The translations under genes were made by a program, and so were the position numbers. Below the pieces are notes generated by a model. It did not search any database, was not told where the DNA came from, and worked only from the letters and a program-made list of their open reading frames with translations. From Halomonas borealis (GTDB lineage: Bacteria > Pseudomonadota > Gammaproteobacteria > Pseudomonadales > Halomonadaceae), in assembly GCF_004798905.1 (NCBI RefSeq), contig NZ_SDMO01000002.1, positions 186,001 through 250,000 on the forward strand: DNA of 64,000 bases, read 5' to 3'. Numbering within the stretch: position 1 is the stretch's first letter; the number at the start of each line of letters is the position of its first letter. Shown here in pieces: positions 9,410 to 20,609 of the stretch.

Positions 9410-10354
9410 ATGACACAGTCGACACCAGACGTGACAACCTTCCAGGGCATGATCCTGACCCTGCAGCAGTACTGGGCCGAGCAGGGCTGCGTGGTTCTCC
9501 AGCCCCTGGATATGGAGGTCGGCGCCGGGACCTTTCACCCGGCCACCTTCCTGCGTTCCATCGGCCCCGAGACCTGGAATGCCGCCTATGTGCAGCCTTC
9601 TCGCCGCCCCACCGACGGCCGCTACGGCGAGAACCCCAACCGCCTGCAGCACTATTACCAGTTCCAGGTGGTGATGAAGCCCTCCCCCGCCGACCTCCAG
9701 GAACGCTTCCTCGGTTCACTCAAGCGTCTTGGCATCGACCCGCTGGTGCATGACATTCGCTTCGTCGAGGACAACTGGGAATCCCCGACCCTCGGCGCCT
9801 GGGGGCTGGGTTGGGAAGTCTGGCTCAACGGCATGGAGGTGACCCAGTTCACTTACTTCCAGCAGGCCGGCGGCCTGGAATGCTACCCGGTCACCGGCGA
9901 GCTGACCTACGGCATCGAGCGCATCGCCATGTACGTCCAGGATGTCGACAGCGTCTACGACCTGGTATGGACGGTCGCCCCGGACGGCACCCCCGTCACC
10001 TACGGCGATGTCTTCCTGCAGAACGAACGCGAGCAGTCGACCTACAACTTCGAGCACGCCGACGTGCCGGCGCTGTTCGCGGCCTTCGATCACCAGGAAG
10101 GCGAATGCACCAAGCTGATCACGGCCGGGCTGCCACTGCCCGCCTACGAGCAGGTGCTCAAGGCCTCCCACACCTTCAATATGCTCGATGCCCGTCACGC
10201 CATCTCGGTCACCGAACGCCAGCGCTACATCCTGCGCGTCCGCACCATGGCCCGTGACGTGGCCAACGCCTACTACGAATCGCGCAAGGCCGCCGGCTTC
10301 CCGCTGGCTCCCGAGGCCCTGCGCCGCGAACTGCTTGCCGAAGGAGACGCTTGA
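9410..10354 (+). CDS. glyQ: Glycine--tRNA ligase alpha subunit
   Basis: Alpha chain of the alpha2beta2 bacterial glycyl-tRNA synthetase; it binds ATP and glycine and forms glycyl-adenylate. From ATG 9410 it has 314 residues against about 303 in E. coli. [39 protein letters not shown] and [13 protein letters not shown] are the class II motif 1, 2 and family signatures. The start is preceded by GGTGA; an ATG at 9389 is in frame but would only add seven residues. glyS follows after one base, so the subunits are co-expressed. Confidence 0.97.
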   Translation: MTQSTPDVTTFQGMILTLQQYWAEQGCVVLQPLDMEVGAGTFHPATFLRSIGPETWNAAYVQPSRRPTDGRYGENPNRLQHYYQFQVVMKPSPADLQERFLGSLKRLGIDPLVHDIRFVEDNWESPTLGAWGLGWEVWLNGMEVTQFTYFQQAGGLECYPVTGELTYGIERIAMYVQDVDSVYDLVWTVAPDGTPVTYGDVFLQNEREQSTYNFEHADVPALFAAFDHQEGECTKLITAGLPLPAYEQVLKASHTFNMLDARHAISVTERQRYILRVRTMARDVANAYYESRKAAGFPLAPEALRRELLAEGDA

Positions 10355-10355
10355 G

Positions 10356-12422
10356 ATGGCAGCCGATACCTTTCTGGTCGAACTGGGCGTCGAGGAACTG
10401 CCGCCGGGCGCGATCGACAACCTCTCCGACGCCCTCGCCGCCGGCATCCGCCGTGGCCTCGAGGAAGCCGACATCCGGCATGGCGAGGTGACCGCCTACG
10501 CATCGCCGCGGCGCCTCGCCGTGCAGATCGCCGAGCTGGCCGACAAGCAGCCGGACCGCGACGTCGAACGCCGTGGCCCGGCGCTGGCCGCCGCCTTCAA
10601 GGACGGCGAACCGACCAAGGCCGCCGAGGGCTTCGCCCGCTCCTGTGGCGTCGGCGTCGATCAGCTGATCCACCTGGAGACCGACAAGGGCACCTGGCTC
10701 GGCTATCGTGAACAGCAGCCAGGCTCGGCCACTACCGCCCTGCTGCCCGGCATCGTCGAGAAGGCCATCGCCGGTCTGCCGGTACCCAAGAACATGCGTT
10801 GGGGCACTTCTCGGATCGAATTCTCGCGCCCGGCTCACTGGTTGGTGATGCTCTACGGCGACGCCGTCGTCGAGGCCAGCGCCCTGGGCCTGGAGGCCGG
10901 TCGCACCACCCGCGGCCACCGCTTCCACGCCCCCGAGCCCCTCGAACTGGCCCACGCCGACGACTACGTCCAGGCGCTGGAGCAGGCCTGGGTGCTGGCC
11001 GATCGCGACAAGCGCCGCGAGCGTATCCGCGAGCAGGTACTGGCCGAGGCCGAGGTCCAGGAGGCCCAGGCCGTGATCGACGAAGACCTGCTGGTCGAGG
11101 TCAGCGGTCTCGTCGAATGGCCGGTCGCACTGGCCGGCGGCTTCGACAAGCGTTTCCTCGAGGTGCCGGCCGAGTGCCTGATCTCCTCGATGAAGGCCAA
11201 CCAGAAGTACTTCCACCTGCTGGATGGTGAGGGCCACCTCAAGCCGGGCTTCATCACCATCTCCAACATCGACAGCAGCGAGCCGGAACAGGTGATCCGT
11301 GGCAACGAGAAGGTGATTCACCCGCGCCTGGCCGATGCCGTCTTCTTCTACGAGACCGATCGCCAGCAGCCATTGGCCGCCCGCGTCGAGGGTCTCGCAA
11401 GCGTGGTCTTCCAGCAGAAGCTCGGCTCGCTGGGCGACAAGACGCACCGTAACGCCGCCATCGCCGCCTTCATCGCCGGGCATATCGACGGCGACGTACC
11501 CCAGGCGCGGCGCGCCGCGGAGCTGGCCAAATGCGATCTGGTCACCGAGATGGTGCTGGAGTTCCCCGAGCTGCAGGGCATCATGGGTCGCTACTACGCC
11601 ACTCATGACGGCGAAGATGCCGAGGTTGCCCAGGCCCTGGAAGAGCAGTACCTGCCGCGCTTCGCCGGCGACGCCATCCCGCAGACCCGCGCCGGCCAGG
11701 CTCTGGCCCTGGCCGACCGCCTGGACACCCTGACCGGCATCTTCGGCATCGGTCAGCGCCCTACCGGCACCAAGGACCCGTTCGCCCTCCGCCGTGCCGC
11801 CATCGGCGTGCTCAACATCCTGATCCACGGCGAGTTGGACCTGGACCTGCGTGAGCTACTCGAACTGGCCGTCGCCCAGCATCAGGCACTGCCCTGCGCC
11901 GACGGCCTGGTCGACGAGGTACTGACCTACATGCTCGACCGCTTCCGCGCCTGGGCCCAGGACGAAGGCATCGGTGCCGAGGCCTACCTGGCCGTGCGCG
12001 CCCGTCCGGTCAGCAAGCCGCTGGACTTCGCCCGCCGCCTGCATGCGGTGAGCGCCTTCGCACGTCGCGAAGAGGCCGCTGCCCTGGCCGCCGCCGACAA
12101 GCGGGTTTCCAACATCCTCGCCAAGCAAGGCGGCGAGGTGTCCGCCGAGGTCGATGCCGGCCTGCTGCAAGAGGGTGCCGAGCAGGCCCTGGCCGAGGCC
12201 CTGAGCGGCTGCCGCGAGCAGGTGGCCCCGCTATTCGCCGAGGCCCGCTACAGCGATGCGCTGGATGTGTTGGCGACCCTGCGCGAGCCTGTCGACCGCT
12301 TCTTCGATGAGGTGATGGTGATGGCCGAGGACCCCGCGGTGAAACACAACCGCCTGGCCTTGTTGGCCAGCCTTCAGGCGCTGTTCCTCGAGGTCGCGGA
12401 CATCGCCGAGCTCCAGCACTAA
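10356..12422 (+). CDS. glyS: Glycine--tRNA ligase beta subunit
   Basis: Beta chain of glycyl-tRNA synthetase, needed for tRNA-Gly recognition through its HD and anticodon-binding domains. The 688 residues match the usual ~689. It starts MAADTFLVELGVEELPPGAI and contains RGPALAAAFKDG and SMKANQKYFHLLD, well-conserved GlyS segments, with a DALR-type anticodon-binding region at the C-terminus. The ATG lies one base after the glyQ TGA. A strong rho-independent terminator follows at 12441. Confidence 0.97.
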   Translation: MAADTFLVELGVEELPPGAIDNLSDALAAGIRRGLEEADIRHGEVTAYASPRRLAVQIAELADKQPDRDVERRGPALAAAFKDGEPTKAAEGFARSCGVGVDQLIHLETDKGTWLGYREQQPGSATTALLPGIVEKAIAGLPVPKNMRWGTSRIEFSRPAHWLVMLYGDAVVEASALGLEAGRTTRGHRFHAPEPLELAHADDYVQALEQAWVLADRDKRRERIREQVLAEAEVQEAQAVIDEDLLVEVSGLVEWPVALAGGFDKRFLEVPAECLISSMKANQKYFHLLDGEGHLKPGFITISNIDSSEPEQVIRGNEKVIHPRLADAVFFYETDRQQPLAARVEGLASVVFQQKLGSLGDKTHRNAAIAAFIAGHIDGDVPQARRAAELAKCDLVTEMVLEFPELQGIMGRYYATHDGEDAEVAQALEEQYLPRFAGDAIPQTRAGQALALADRLDTLTGIFGIGQRPTGTKDPFALRRAAIGVLNILIHGELDLDLRELLELAVAQHQALPCADGLVDEVLTYMLDRFRAWAQDEGIGAEAYLAVRARPVSKPLDFARRLHAVSAFARREEAAALAAADKRVSNILAKQGGEVSAEVDAGLLQEGAEQALAEALSGCREQVAPLFAEARYSDALDVLATLREPVDRFFDEVMVMAEDPAVKHNRLALLASLQALFLEVADIAELQH

Positions 12423-12440
12423 GCGAGGCGCGATACGATG

Positions 12441-12476
12441 AAAAGGGCCGGCGAGATGACTCGCCGGCCCTTTTTT
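12441..12476 (+). terminator. Rho-independent terminator of glyQS
   Basis: An 11-bp perfect GC-rich stem (GGGCCGGCGAG / CTCGCCGGCCC) with the loop ATGA, followed by six T, starts 19 nt after the glyS stop. Confidence 0.92.
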
Positions 12477-12497
12477 GATGCACCGTTCCCTCGCCGA

Positions 12498-12513
12498 TGT
12501 TTCACGTGGAACG
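12498..12513. promoter_or_regulatory. parS-like site 1 (ParB binding)
   Basis: TGTTTCACGTGGAACG; two differences from the palindromic parS TGTTTCACGTGAAACA, with the CACGTG core intact. Confidence 0.7.
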
Positions 12514-12531
12514 CTTCGCCCATGGGCAAGA

Positions 12532-12547
12532 TGTTCCACATGAAACA
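12532..12547. promoter_or_regulatory. parS-like site 2, degenerate core
   Basis: TGTTCCACATGAAACA; matches the parS consensus TGTTNCACGTGAAACA except for CACATG in place of the CACGTG core, so binding may be weak. Confidence 0.5.
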
Positions 12548-12890
12548 TCCCTCTCGTCCAGTCGCCATGAAACACCACACCCTCAACCGCCTCACCGTCG
12601 CCTCGAGGCACCCGGCCAGGTAAGCGGCATGAAGCTATCGGACACGCTTACCACTCCCCTCTTCCTGAGCCTCGTGGATATCGCGGTCATATCAGGGGCG
12701 CTCGCCCATCCGACACCCAACGAGGTAGCACCACCCCGGAGCCTTCCATCGCGGGCTCGCCAAAAGAACCGGCAACACGCATCCCCTTCCCTGGCAGGCG
12801 CCTGAGTTTCTCCGACGCGGCCGCCAGGAGCCGCCAGTCATGCCTCAGAGTGCGCCGGTATCCCTCGACGGCTGCGGCACTCCGCTTGTC

Positions 12891-12922
12891 CGGCCCGATG
12901 TTTCACGTGGAACATCGGGCCG
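12891..12922. repeat. 32-nt palindrome centred on a parS site
   Basis: The arms CGGCCCGATGTT and AACATCGGGCCG are perfect inverted repeats around TCACGTGG, so the parS-like core at 12899-12914 is embedded in a far longer dyad than ParB needs. No T-run follows, so it is not a terminator. Confidence 0.8.
12899..12914. promoter_or_regulatory. parS-like site 3
   Basis: TGTTTCACGTGGAACA; one difference from the parS palindrome. Confidence 0.8.
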
Positions 12923-13012
12923 CGCGGTTAGGTGACGCCTCATCGCGAAAGGAAACGAGACACATATCGGAGACGACGCGTTGAGCACGATGCGCCGCCG
13001 CTTGGCATGCAT

Positions 13013-13028
13013 TGTTCCACGTGAAACA
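13013..13028. promoter_or_regulatory. parS site 4
   Basis: TGTTCCACGTGAAACA; an exact match to the TGTTNCACGTGAAACA consensus, 36 nt upstream of the gmhB start. Confidence 0.88.
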
Positions 13029-13063
13029 CTCTCGCCCTGATCCACCTTCCCCCGGAGCCTGCC

Positions 13064-13630
13064 ATGCCGCTTGCCAGGAAACTCGTCATCCTCGATCGCG
13101 ATGGCGTCATCAATCAGGATTCCGATGACTATGTGAAGAGCCTCGGGGAGTTCCAGCCCTACCCCCAGGCCATCGAGGCCATCGCCCGCCTGACGCGGGC
13201 CGGCTGGACCGTCGCCGTGGCGACGAACCAGTCGGGCATCGCTCGCGGCTACTACGACGAGGCCACCCTGGCGGCCATGCACCGGCGGCTCCACGATCTC
13301 GTCGACGCGGCGGGCGGCAGCATCGCCGACATCGTGCACTGCCCCCACGGCCCCGACGACGGATGCGACTGCCGCAAGCCATTGCCAGGGCTCCTCGAGC
13401 GGCTGGGCACCAGGCTCGAGATCGAAGACCTCACGGGAAGCTGGATGGTCGGCGACAGCCTGCGCGACCTCCAGGCCGGCGAGGCCGTGGGCTGCCACCC
13501 GGTCCTGGTGCGCACCGGCAAGGGGCAAAAGACCCGGGTCAAGCACCCCGAGCTCGCCGTCGACGGCAAGACTCGACTGTTCGACGATCTGGCCGCCTTC
13601 ACCGATTGGCTGCTCGGCGAGTCGCCATAG
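13064..13630 (+). CDS. gmhB: D-glycero-beta-D-manno-heptose 1,7-bisphosphate 7-phosphatase
   Basis: GmhB removes the C7 phosphate of heptose 1,7-bisphosphate between the two HldE steps of ADP-heptose synthesis. The 188-residue HAD-superfamily protein has the catalytic DRDGVI (Asp11, Asp13), TNQSGIARG in motif II and VGDSLRDLQAG in motif IV. The structural zinc site is C93-x-H95-x5-C101-x-C103. Adjacency to glyS is common in gammaproteobacteria and puts it close to hldD and hldE. A convergent bidirectional terminator separates it from gyrB. Confidence 0.96.
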   Translation: MPLARKLVILDRDGVINQDSDDYVKSLGEFQPYPQAIEAIARLTRAGWTVAVATNQSGIARGYYDEATLAAMHRRLHDLVDAAGGSIADIVHCPHGPDDGCDCRKPLPGLLERLGTRLEIEDLTGSWMVGDSLRDLQAGEAVGCHPVLVRTGKGQKTRVKHPELAVDGKTRLFDDLAAFTDWLLGESP

Positions 13631-13665
13631 CGGTCAACCGGCAGGCTGGAATGATCCCTACAAAA

Positions 13666-13699
13666 GAAACCCCCGAAGGTCACCGCCTTCGGGGGTTTC
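13666..13699. terminator. Bidirectional terminator between gmhB and gyrB
   Basis: A perfect 14-bp stem GAAACCCCCGAAGG / CCTTCGGGGGTTTC with a 6-nt loop. T-rich tails lie on both sides, serving gmhB on the plus strand and gyrB on the minus strand. Confidence 0.9.
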
Positions 13700-13719
13700 T
13701 TGTCGCTCGGCGCTAGAGA

Positions 13720-13735
13720 TGTTTCACGTGAAACA
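13720..13735. promoter_or_regulatory. parS site 5
   Basis: TGTTTCACGTGAAACA, a perfect palindromic parS, in the short spacer between the terminator and the gyrB stop codon. Confidence 0.92.
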
Positions 13736-13750
13736 GCGCCCCGAATCCGG

Positions 13751-16174
<2,424 letters not shown>

Positions 16175-16182
16175 CTACTCCG

Positions 16183-17298
16183 TCATGAAGTCTGTCTGTC
16201 CGTTGGCAGCAGCTGCCCCTGCCCCGATTCGGTACGTTTCACGTGAAACATCGCTACCGGCGTCTGCGGGCTCCAAGCGCCGGCCAGAGCCTCCGGGTCG
16301 ACACTGGTGATGAATGCCTGACAGCGCATGCGTTCCAGCCAGGCGCAGAAGACCCGGCGATGCGCGGCGTCCAGTTCGGCGGGAAGGTCGTCGATGAGAT
16401 AGATGCAGGAGCGGCCCGTGGCCTGCTCCAGCAGTCGTCCCTGAGCCAGCTTAAGGGCGCTTACCACCAGCTTCTGCTGCCCCCTCGACAGCACCTCCAC
16501 GGCCGCTCGGCGATCGAGGCGAATGCCCAGGTCGGCCCGCTGCGGCCCCTGCTGCGTGAAGCCCATCTGTCGATCGGTTTCCCGCCCCTGTTGCAGCACC
16601 TCGGCCAGGGAGCGCTTGCGGTCCCAGCCCCGCGAGTAACGCAGGTCCAGGCCCGGCAGCTCGATCAACCCGGCCAGGGTCTCGCTGAACACCGGCTGGA
16701 AGTCCGCCATCCAGTCACGGCGCAGGGTATCCAATCGCTCGCCCCACAGCACCAGCTCCTGTTCCCAGGCATCCAGTGAAGCATCGTGCATTCTACCATG
16801 TCTGAGCAGGGCATTCCGATGCTTGAGGGCGCGGCGATAGCGCCGCCAGGCGTCGAGGAAGCCGTGTTTCACGTGAAACACGCCCCAGTCGAGAAACTCC
16901 CGCCGGCCGGCGGGAGATCCCTCCAGCAATCGGAAGGCATCCGGGTTGATCAACTGCAGGGGGAGCGCCTCGACCAGACCGGACACTCGCTCCAGGCGCT
17001 CGCCACCCAGCCGTAGTTCGAGCTCCTCGGCGTCGCGACGACGGCGCACGCCGAGTGGCACGGGGGGCTCGCCCATCAGGCGACCATGCAGGGTCAGGCT
17101 CTCGGCGTCGTGGTCGATGGCATGACGCAGCCGACGGGTGCGGAAGGAACGCCCCATGCCCAATACGTGAATGCCTTCCAGCAGGCTGGTCTTGCCGCTG
17201 CCGTTGGCACCCACGAAGAGGTTGATACCCGGCCCGGGGGCGAACTCCAGGGCCTGCAGGTTACGCAGGCCCTGGAAGGTGAGACGATCGAGGGGCAT
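16183..17298 (-). CDS. recF: DNA replication and repair protein RecF
   Basis: SMC-like ATPase that helps load RecA at gapped DNA through RecOR. 371 residues with Walker A GANGSGKT (30-37), the signature LSRGQQKLVVSALKLAQ and Walker B CIYLIDDLPAELD. Two parS sites lie in the coding sequence. One encodes Phe-His-Val-Lys at 141-144 within the conserved FLDWGVFHV stretch; the other encodes Phe-His-Val-Lys at 351-354 near the C-terminus. Both fall where RecF proteins normally have FHV-Glu/Gln-type residues, so the sites fit protein constraints. It starts 9 nt after dnaN. Confidence 0.96.
   Translation of the reverse strand: MPLDRLTFQGLRNLQALEFAPGPGINLFVGANGSGKTSLLEGIHVLGMGRSFRTRRLRHAIDHDAESLTLHGRLMGEPPVPLGVRRRRDAEELELRLGGERLERVSGLVEALPLQLINPDAFRLLEGSPAGRREFLDWGVFHVKHGFLDAWRRYRRALKHRNALLRHGRMHDASLDAWEQELVLWGERLDTLRRDWMADFQPVFSETLAGLIELPGLDLRYSRGWDRKRSLAEVLQQGRETDRQMGFTQQGPQRADLGIRLDRRAAVEVLSRGQQKLVVSALKLAQGRLLEQATGRSCIYLIDDLPAELDAAHRRVFCAWLERMRCQAFITSVDPEALAGAWSPQTPVAMFHVKRTESGQGQLLPTDRQTS
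16235..16250. promoter_or_regulatory. parS-like site 6 inside the recF 3' end
   Basis: CGTTTCACGTGAAACA; only the outermost base differs from the parS palindrome. It encodes FHVK near the RecF C-terminus. Confidence 0.82.
16865..16880. promoter_or_regulatory. parS site 7 inside recF
   Basis: A perfect TGTTTCACGTGAAACA, extended by one more base pair on each side (C...G). It encodes V-FHVK-H in the conserved RecF FLDWG-VFHV region. Confidence 0.9.
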
Positions 17299-17307
17299 GC
17301 CGGGCGG

Positions 17308-18411
17308 TCAGAGGCGCATGGGCATGACGACATAGAGGGCGTCGCCGCCGCCCGGCTCTTCCATCAGGGCGCTGCTGTTGGGGTCGCCCAGGGTCATCTG
17401 CACCCGCTCCTGATCGAGTACGTTGAGCACGTCCACCAGGTAGCCGACGTTGAAGCCGATCTCCATGGACGAGCCGGCGTATTCGATACCTACGTTCTCT
17501 TCGGCCTCTTCCTGCTCGGGGTTGTTGGCCATCACCCTAAGGTTGCCCTCCTCCAGGTTGAGGCGCACGCCACGATACTTCTCATTGGAGAGGATCGCGG
17601 TACGCGACAACACCTGGCGGAGCTCGGAACGCTCGGCGATGAACACCTTGTCGCCGTTACGCGGTACCACCCGCTCGAAATCGGGGAACTTGCCGTCCAC
17701 CAGCTTGGAGGTGAAGGTGAAGTCGCCGGTGTGGGCGCGGATGTGATTCGCGCCGAGGGTCAGGCTGACCGGCTCCTCGCTGTCATCGAGCAGGCGTACC
17801 AGCTCGAGGATGCCCTTGCGCGGCACGATCAGCTTCTGCGACGGCTCCAGCTGAATCTCGGCCGGCCGCGAGCAGACCGCCAGGCGATGCCCGTCGGTGG
17901 ATACGGCGCGCACCAGGTTGGTGGCGAATTCCAGCAACATGCCGTTGAGATAGTAGCGCACGTCCTGCTGCGCCATGGCGAAGGAGGTGGAATCGATGAG
18001 GTGCTTGAGGGTGCCACGCGGCAGGCTCAGCTCGACGCTGCTCTGGCCATCCTCGATGCTCGGGAACTCGGCGACCGGCAGGGTCGAGAGCGTGAAGCGC
18101 GAGCGACCGCTGCGCAACACCGCCCTGCCCTCCTCCAGGGACAGCTGAATCTCCGACTGATCGGGCAGCGACTTGCAGATGTCCATCAGCTTGCGTGCCG
18201 GCACGGTGATGCCACCCGGCTCCTCGACCTGACTCGCCACGGTTCGCCCGATCAGCTCGACCTCGAGGTCGGTGCCGGTCAGCGAGACCTGGTCCTGCTC
18301 GACCTGGATCAACACGTTCGACAGCACCGGCAGGGTCTGGCGGCGCTCCACCACGCCGGCGACCAGCGCCAGCGGGCGCAGCAGCGCTTCACGGGAGATG
18401 GAAAATTTCAT
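17308..18411 (-). CDS. dnaN: DNA polymerase III sliding clamp (beta subunit)
   Basis: Ring-forming processivity clamp of the replicative polymerase. 367 residues (E. coli 366), beginning MKFSISREALLRPLALVAGVVERRQTLPVL and ending YVVMPMRL, both near-invariant in the family. Three tandem clamp folds are expected from the length. It lies between dnaA (70 nt upstream) and recF (9 nt downstream), the standard dnaA-dnaN-recF order. Confidence 0.98.
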   Translation of the reverse strand: MKFSISREALLRPLALVAGVVERRQTLPVLSNVLIQVEQDQVSLTGTDLEVELIGRTVASQVEEPGGITVPARKLMDICKSLPDQSEIQLSLEEGRAVLRSGRSRFTLSTLPVAEFPSIEDGQSSVELSLPRGTLKHLIDSTSFAMAQQDVRYYLNGMLLEFATNLVRAVSTDGHRLAVCSRPAEIQLEPSQKLIVPRKGILELVRLLDDSEEPVSLTLGANHIRAHTGDFTFTSKLVDGKFPDFERVVPRNGDKVFIAERSELRQVLSRTAILSNEKYRGVRLNLEEGNLRVMANNPEQEEAEENVGIEYAGSSMEIGFNVGYLVDVLNVLDQERVQMTLGDPNSSALMEEPGGGDALYVVMPMRL

Positions 18412-18481
18412 GTCGACTCCACTTCTCTTGTCCTGGAGGAATTGGGGCCGGCGCCGCGCCCGGCCCTTCGCATTCGGGGAA

Positions 18482-19945
18482 TCAGCTGGTCAGCAGACGC
18501 AGCAGATTCTTGTAGTCCTCGCGGATATCCGCGTTCTCTTCCTGAAGCGCCTGAACCTTGCGACAGGCATGTAGCACGGTGGTGTGATCGCGTCCGCCGA
18601 AGGCGTCACCGATCTCCGGTAGGCTGTGATTCGTCAGCTCCTTGGCCAGCGCCATGGCGACCTGACGCGGGCGCGCCACCGAGCGTGAACGTCGCTTGGA
18701 GAGCAGATCGGCCAGCTTGATCTTGTAGTACTCGGCCACGGTGCGCTGGATATTATCGACGCCGACCTGCTTGTCCTGGAGGGCCAGAAGGTCCTTGAGC
18801 GATTCGCGGATGAAATCCTGGGTGATCGGCTTACCCATGAAATGGGAGTCGGCGATGACCTTCTTGAGGGCGCCCTCCAGCTCACGGACGTTGGAGCGGA
18901 TCTTCTGGGCGATGAAGAACGCCGCGTCATGGGGCAGATCGACCTTGGACTGGTCGGCCTTCTTCATCAGGATCGCCACGCGTGTCTCCAGCTCAGGCGG
19001 TTCGATGGCCACCGTCAGGCCCCAGCCGAAACGCGACTTGAGGCGCTCCTCGACGCCGCTGATCTCCTTCGGGTAGCGGTCCGAGGTCAGGATCATCTGC
19101 TGGCCACCCTCGAGCAAGGCGTTGAAGGTGTGGAAGAACTCCTCCTGGGAACGCTCCTTGCCGGCGAAGAACTGGATGTCATCGATCAGCAAGGCATCGA
19201 CGCTACGGTAGAAGCGCTTGAAGTCGTTGATGGCATTGAGCTGCAGCGCCTTGACCATGTCGGCGACGAAGCGCTCGGAGTGCAGATAGACGACCCGTGC
19301 GTTTTCGCGCCGGCCGGCCAGCGCATTGCCGACGGCGTGCATCAGGTGGGTCTTACCCAGGCCGACACCACCGTATAGAAACAGCGGGTTATAGGCACCA
19401 CCGGGATTCTCGGAGACCTGACGGGAGGCGGCCCGGGCCAGCTGGTTGGACTTGCCCTCGACGAACGTCTCGAAGGTGAAGTTGGGGTTCAGGCCACTGT
19501 TGTGCTTGAGGCTGCCCTCTACCTGTACCTGACGTTCGTTGACGGGGCGACGCGGCGCCTCGCCCTCGTCGCGCAGCTGATCGATCTCGCTCTCGTCGGC
19601 CACGTCACCGCGCGGCGGCGTCTGCACCGCAGGGGCGCGCGGCGCCGCGGAGACCGGATCACCCAACTCGCGGGTCTGTGGTGCCGGTGACACGGTGCGG
19701 CGACTGCCCACGGTGAGCACCACCTTCGGCGGCTTGGTCGGCGACAGCTCGCGCATGAGCTCGCTGATCCGCTTGGCGTACTTGTCGCTGACCCAGTCAC
19801 GCACGAAACGGTTCGGCGCCAGCAGACACAGCTGGTTGACCTCCCCTTCCTCCGCCTGCAAGGGGCGAATCCAGGTGTTGAACTGCTGGGAACTCAGTTC
19901 GTCCTGCAGGGTATCCAGACATTGTTGCCAGAGAGCGAGCGACAC
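18482..19945 (-). CDS. dnaA: Chromosomal replication initiator DnaA
   Basis: AAA+ initiator that binds DnaA boxes and melts oriC. 487 residues with a GTG start at 19945 preceded by GAGGT. Domain I is [21 protein letters not shown], and a variable linker spans about 80-155. Domain III has Walker A GGVGLGKT (192-199) and Walker [14 protein letters not shown]. Domain IV carries the signature [15 protein letters not shown] for box recognition. Its upstream spacer holds DnaA boxes, so autoregulation together with origin activity is likely. Confidence 0.98.
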   Translation of the reverse strand: MSLALWQQCLDTLQDELSSQQFNTWIRPLQAEEGEVNQLCLLAPNRFVRDWVSDKYAKRISELMRELSPTKPPKVVLTVGSRRTVSPAPQTRELGDPVSAAPRAPAVQTPPRGDVADESEIDQLRDEGEAPRRPVNERQVQVEGSLKHNSGLNPNFTFETFVEGKSNQLARAASRQVSENPGGAYNPLFLYGGVGLGKTHLMHAVGNALAGRRENARVVYLHSERFVADMVKALQLNAINDFKRFYRSVDALLIDDIQFFAGKERSQEEFFHTFNALLEGGQQMILTSDRYPKEISGVEERLKSRFGWGLTVAIEPPELETRVAILMKKADQSKVDLPHDAAFFIAQKIRSNVRELEGALKKVIADSHFMGKPITQDFIRESLKDLLALQDKQVGVDNIQRTVAEYYKIKLADLLSKRRSRSVARPRQVAMALAKELTNHSLPEIGDAFGGRDHTTVLHACRKVQALQEENADIREDYKNLLRLLTS

Positions 19946-20001
19946 GCGACCTCACCATTCGGTTGAAGAACGACCGGGCATTGTATCGTGCCATCGCCGG
20001 G

Positions 20002-20010
20002 TTATCCACA
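20002..20010 (+). promoter_or_regulatory. DnaA box (perfect)
   Basis: TTATCCACA, the high-affinity R-box consensus, 57 nt upstream of the dnaA start. Confidence 0.85.
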
Positions 20011-20212
20011 TGGATGAGGGGCGTGAAAAACTCTGTGGACAACCTGCCTGGAGGTCGTAGGTATCCTGAGGAGTCTCTGGGCATGCCTCACGGGCTGTGG
20101 ATAGTTCGCCCATCCATCCACCGCTCATCCACCTTCCTTGCACCCTGTTTCAAGCGTCCATCCACACGATTCTTACGCTCATAAGCGACTGTCATGGAAA
20201 AGAAGTGCTAGG

Positions 20213-20221
20213 TTATCCACA
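20213..20221 (+). promoter_or_regulatory. DnaA box (perfect) next to DnaA-trio repeats
   Basis: TTATCCACA, 13-14 nt before the first TAGTAATAA triplet run. Confidence 0.87.
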
Positions 20222-20233
20222 AAAACCCTCCCC

Positions 20234-20280
20234 ACTAGTAATAACAGGGTGTAATAGAACCCCAATACTAGTAATAACAG
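20234..20280 (+). repeat. Two direct copies of ACTAGTAATAACAG (DnaA-trio-like)
   Basis: Identical 14-mers at 20234-20247 and 20267-20280, with start positions 33 nt apart (about three helical turns). Each contains TAG-TAA-TAA, the repeating triplet on which DnaA is known to assemble on single-stranded DNA. Confidence 0.75.
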
Positions 20281-20334
20281 TTGTAGGGATGTTGGCTCGC
20301 GAGATCGCCCCCAGCGAAAAATCGCAAGGAAAAA

Positions 20335-20363
20335 TTGCGCCCAGGGCCCGATATCACTACAAT
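20335..20363 (+). promoter_or_regulatory. Sigma-70 promoter for rpmH-rnpA
   Basis: TTGCGC (20335-20340) and TACAAT (20358-20363) are separated by exactly 17 nt, about 98 nt upstream of the rpmH ATG. Confidence 0.7.
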
Positions 20364-20460
20364 TTCCGGTCCTGAGCCGAATCTACCCGGATTCCCCACC
20401 GGAAACCGGGAACCTCTGAATCGCCGATTTGTTCCAAAAACCACGTGGGAATAACGAGTT

Positions 20461-20595
20461 ATGAAACGCACATTTCAACCCAGCGTTCTCAAGCGCAAGC
20501 GCGCGCATGGCTTCCGTGCTCGCATGGCCACCAAGAATGGTCGTGCCGTCCTGGCGCGTCGTCGCGCCAAGGGCCGCAAGCGCCTGAGCGCCTGA
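20461..20595 (+). CDS. rpmH: 50S ribosomal protein L34
   Basis: A 44-residue, very basic ribosomal protein beginning [20 protein letters not shown] and ending [12 protein letters not shown], the complete L34 sequence pattern. It is the first gene on the plus strand after the origin, driven by the promoter at 20335, and is followed by rnpA 14 nt later, as in most bacteria. Confidence 0.97.
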   Translation: MKRTFQPSVLKRKRAHGFRARMATKNGRAVLARRRAKGRKRLSA

Positions 20596-20609
20596 ACCGC
20601 GGACATCAC

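Larger units (their letters stand above)
12477..13063. other. Non-coding parS-rich spacer between glyS and gmhB
   Basis: 587 nt without a credible gene. It holds four parS-like 16-mers (12498, 12532, 12899, 13013), the third inside a 32-nt palindrome. A short open frame across 12497-12805 begins by translating a parS site and resembles no family I know, so it is not called. Confidence 0.7.
19946..20460. other. oriC: Probable chromosomal origin oriC (dnaA-rpmH spacer)
   Basis: 515 nt of relatively AT-rich DNA without genes. It has two perfect DnaA boxes TTATCCACA (20002-20010, 20213-20221) and one-mismatch boxes TGTGGACAA (20034-20042) and TGTGGATAG (20096-20104). After the last box come a C-rich spacer and a duplicated ACTAGTAATAACAG (20234, 20267). 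The layout DnaA box, GC-rich spacer, TAG-TAA-TAA triplets is the DnaA-trio arrangement that specifies duplex opening. Position matches Pseudomonas-type origins. Confidence 0.8.

Noticed and set aside
12497-12805. Plus-strand 102-codon frame in the glyS-gmhB spacer
   Set aside because: Its first residues only translate parS-like sites, it lacks a ribosome binding site and shows no familiar pattern.
20434-20454. CCACGTGG-type sequence just before rpmH considered as an eighth parS
   Set aside because: Only the CACGTG core agrees; the flanks do not match TGTT/AACA.
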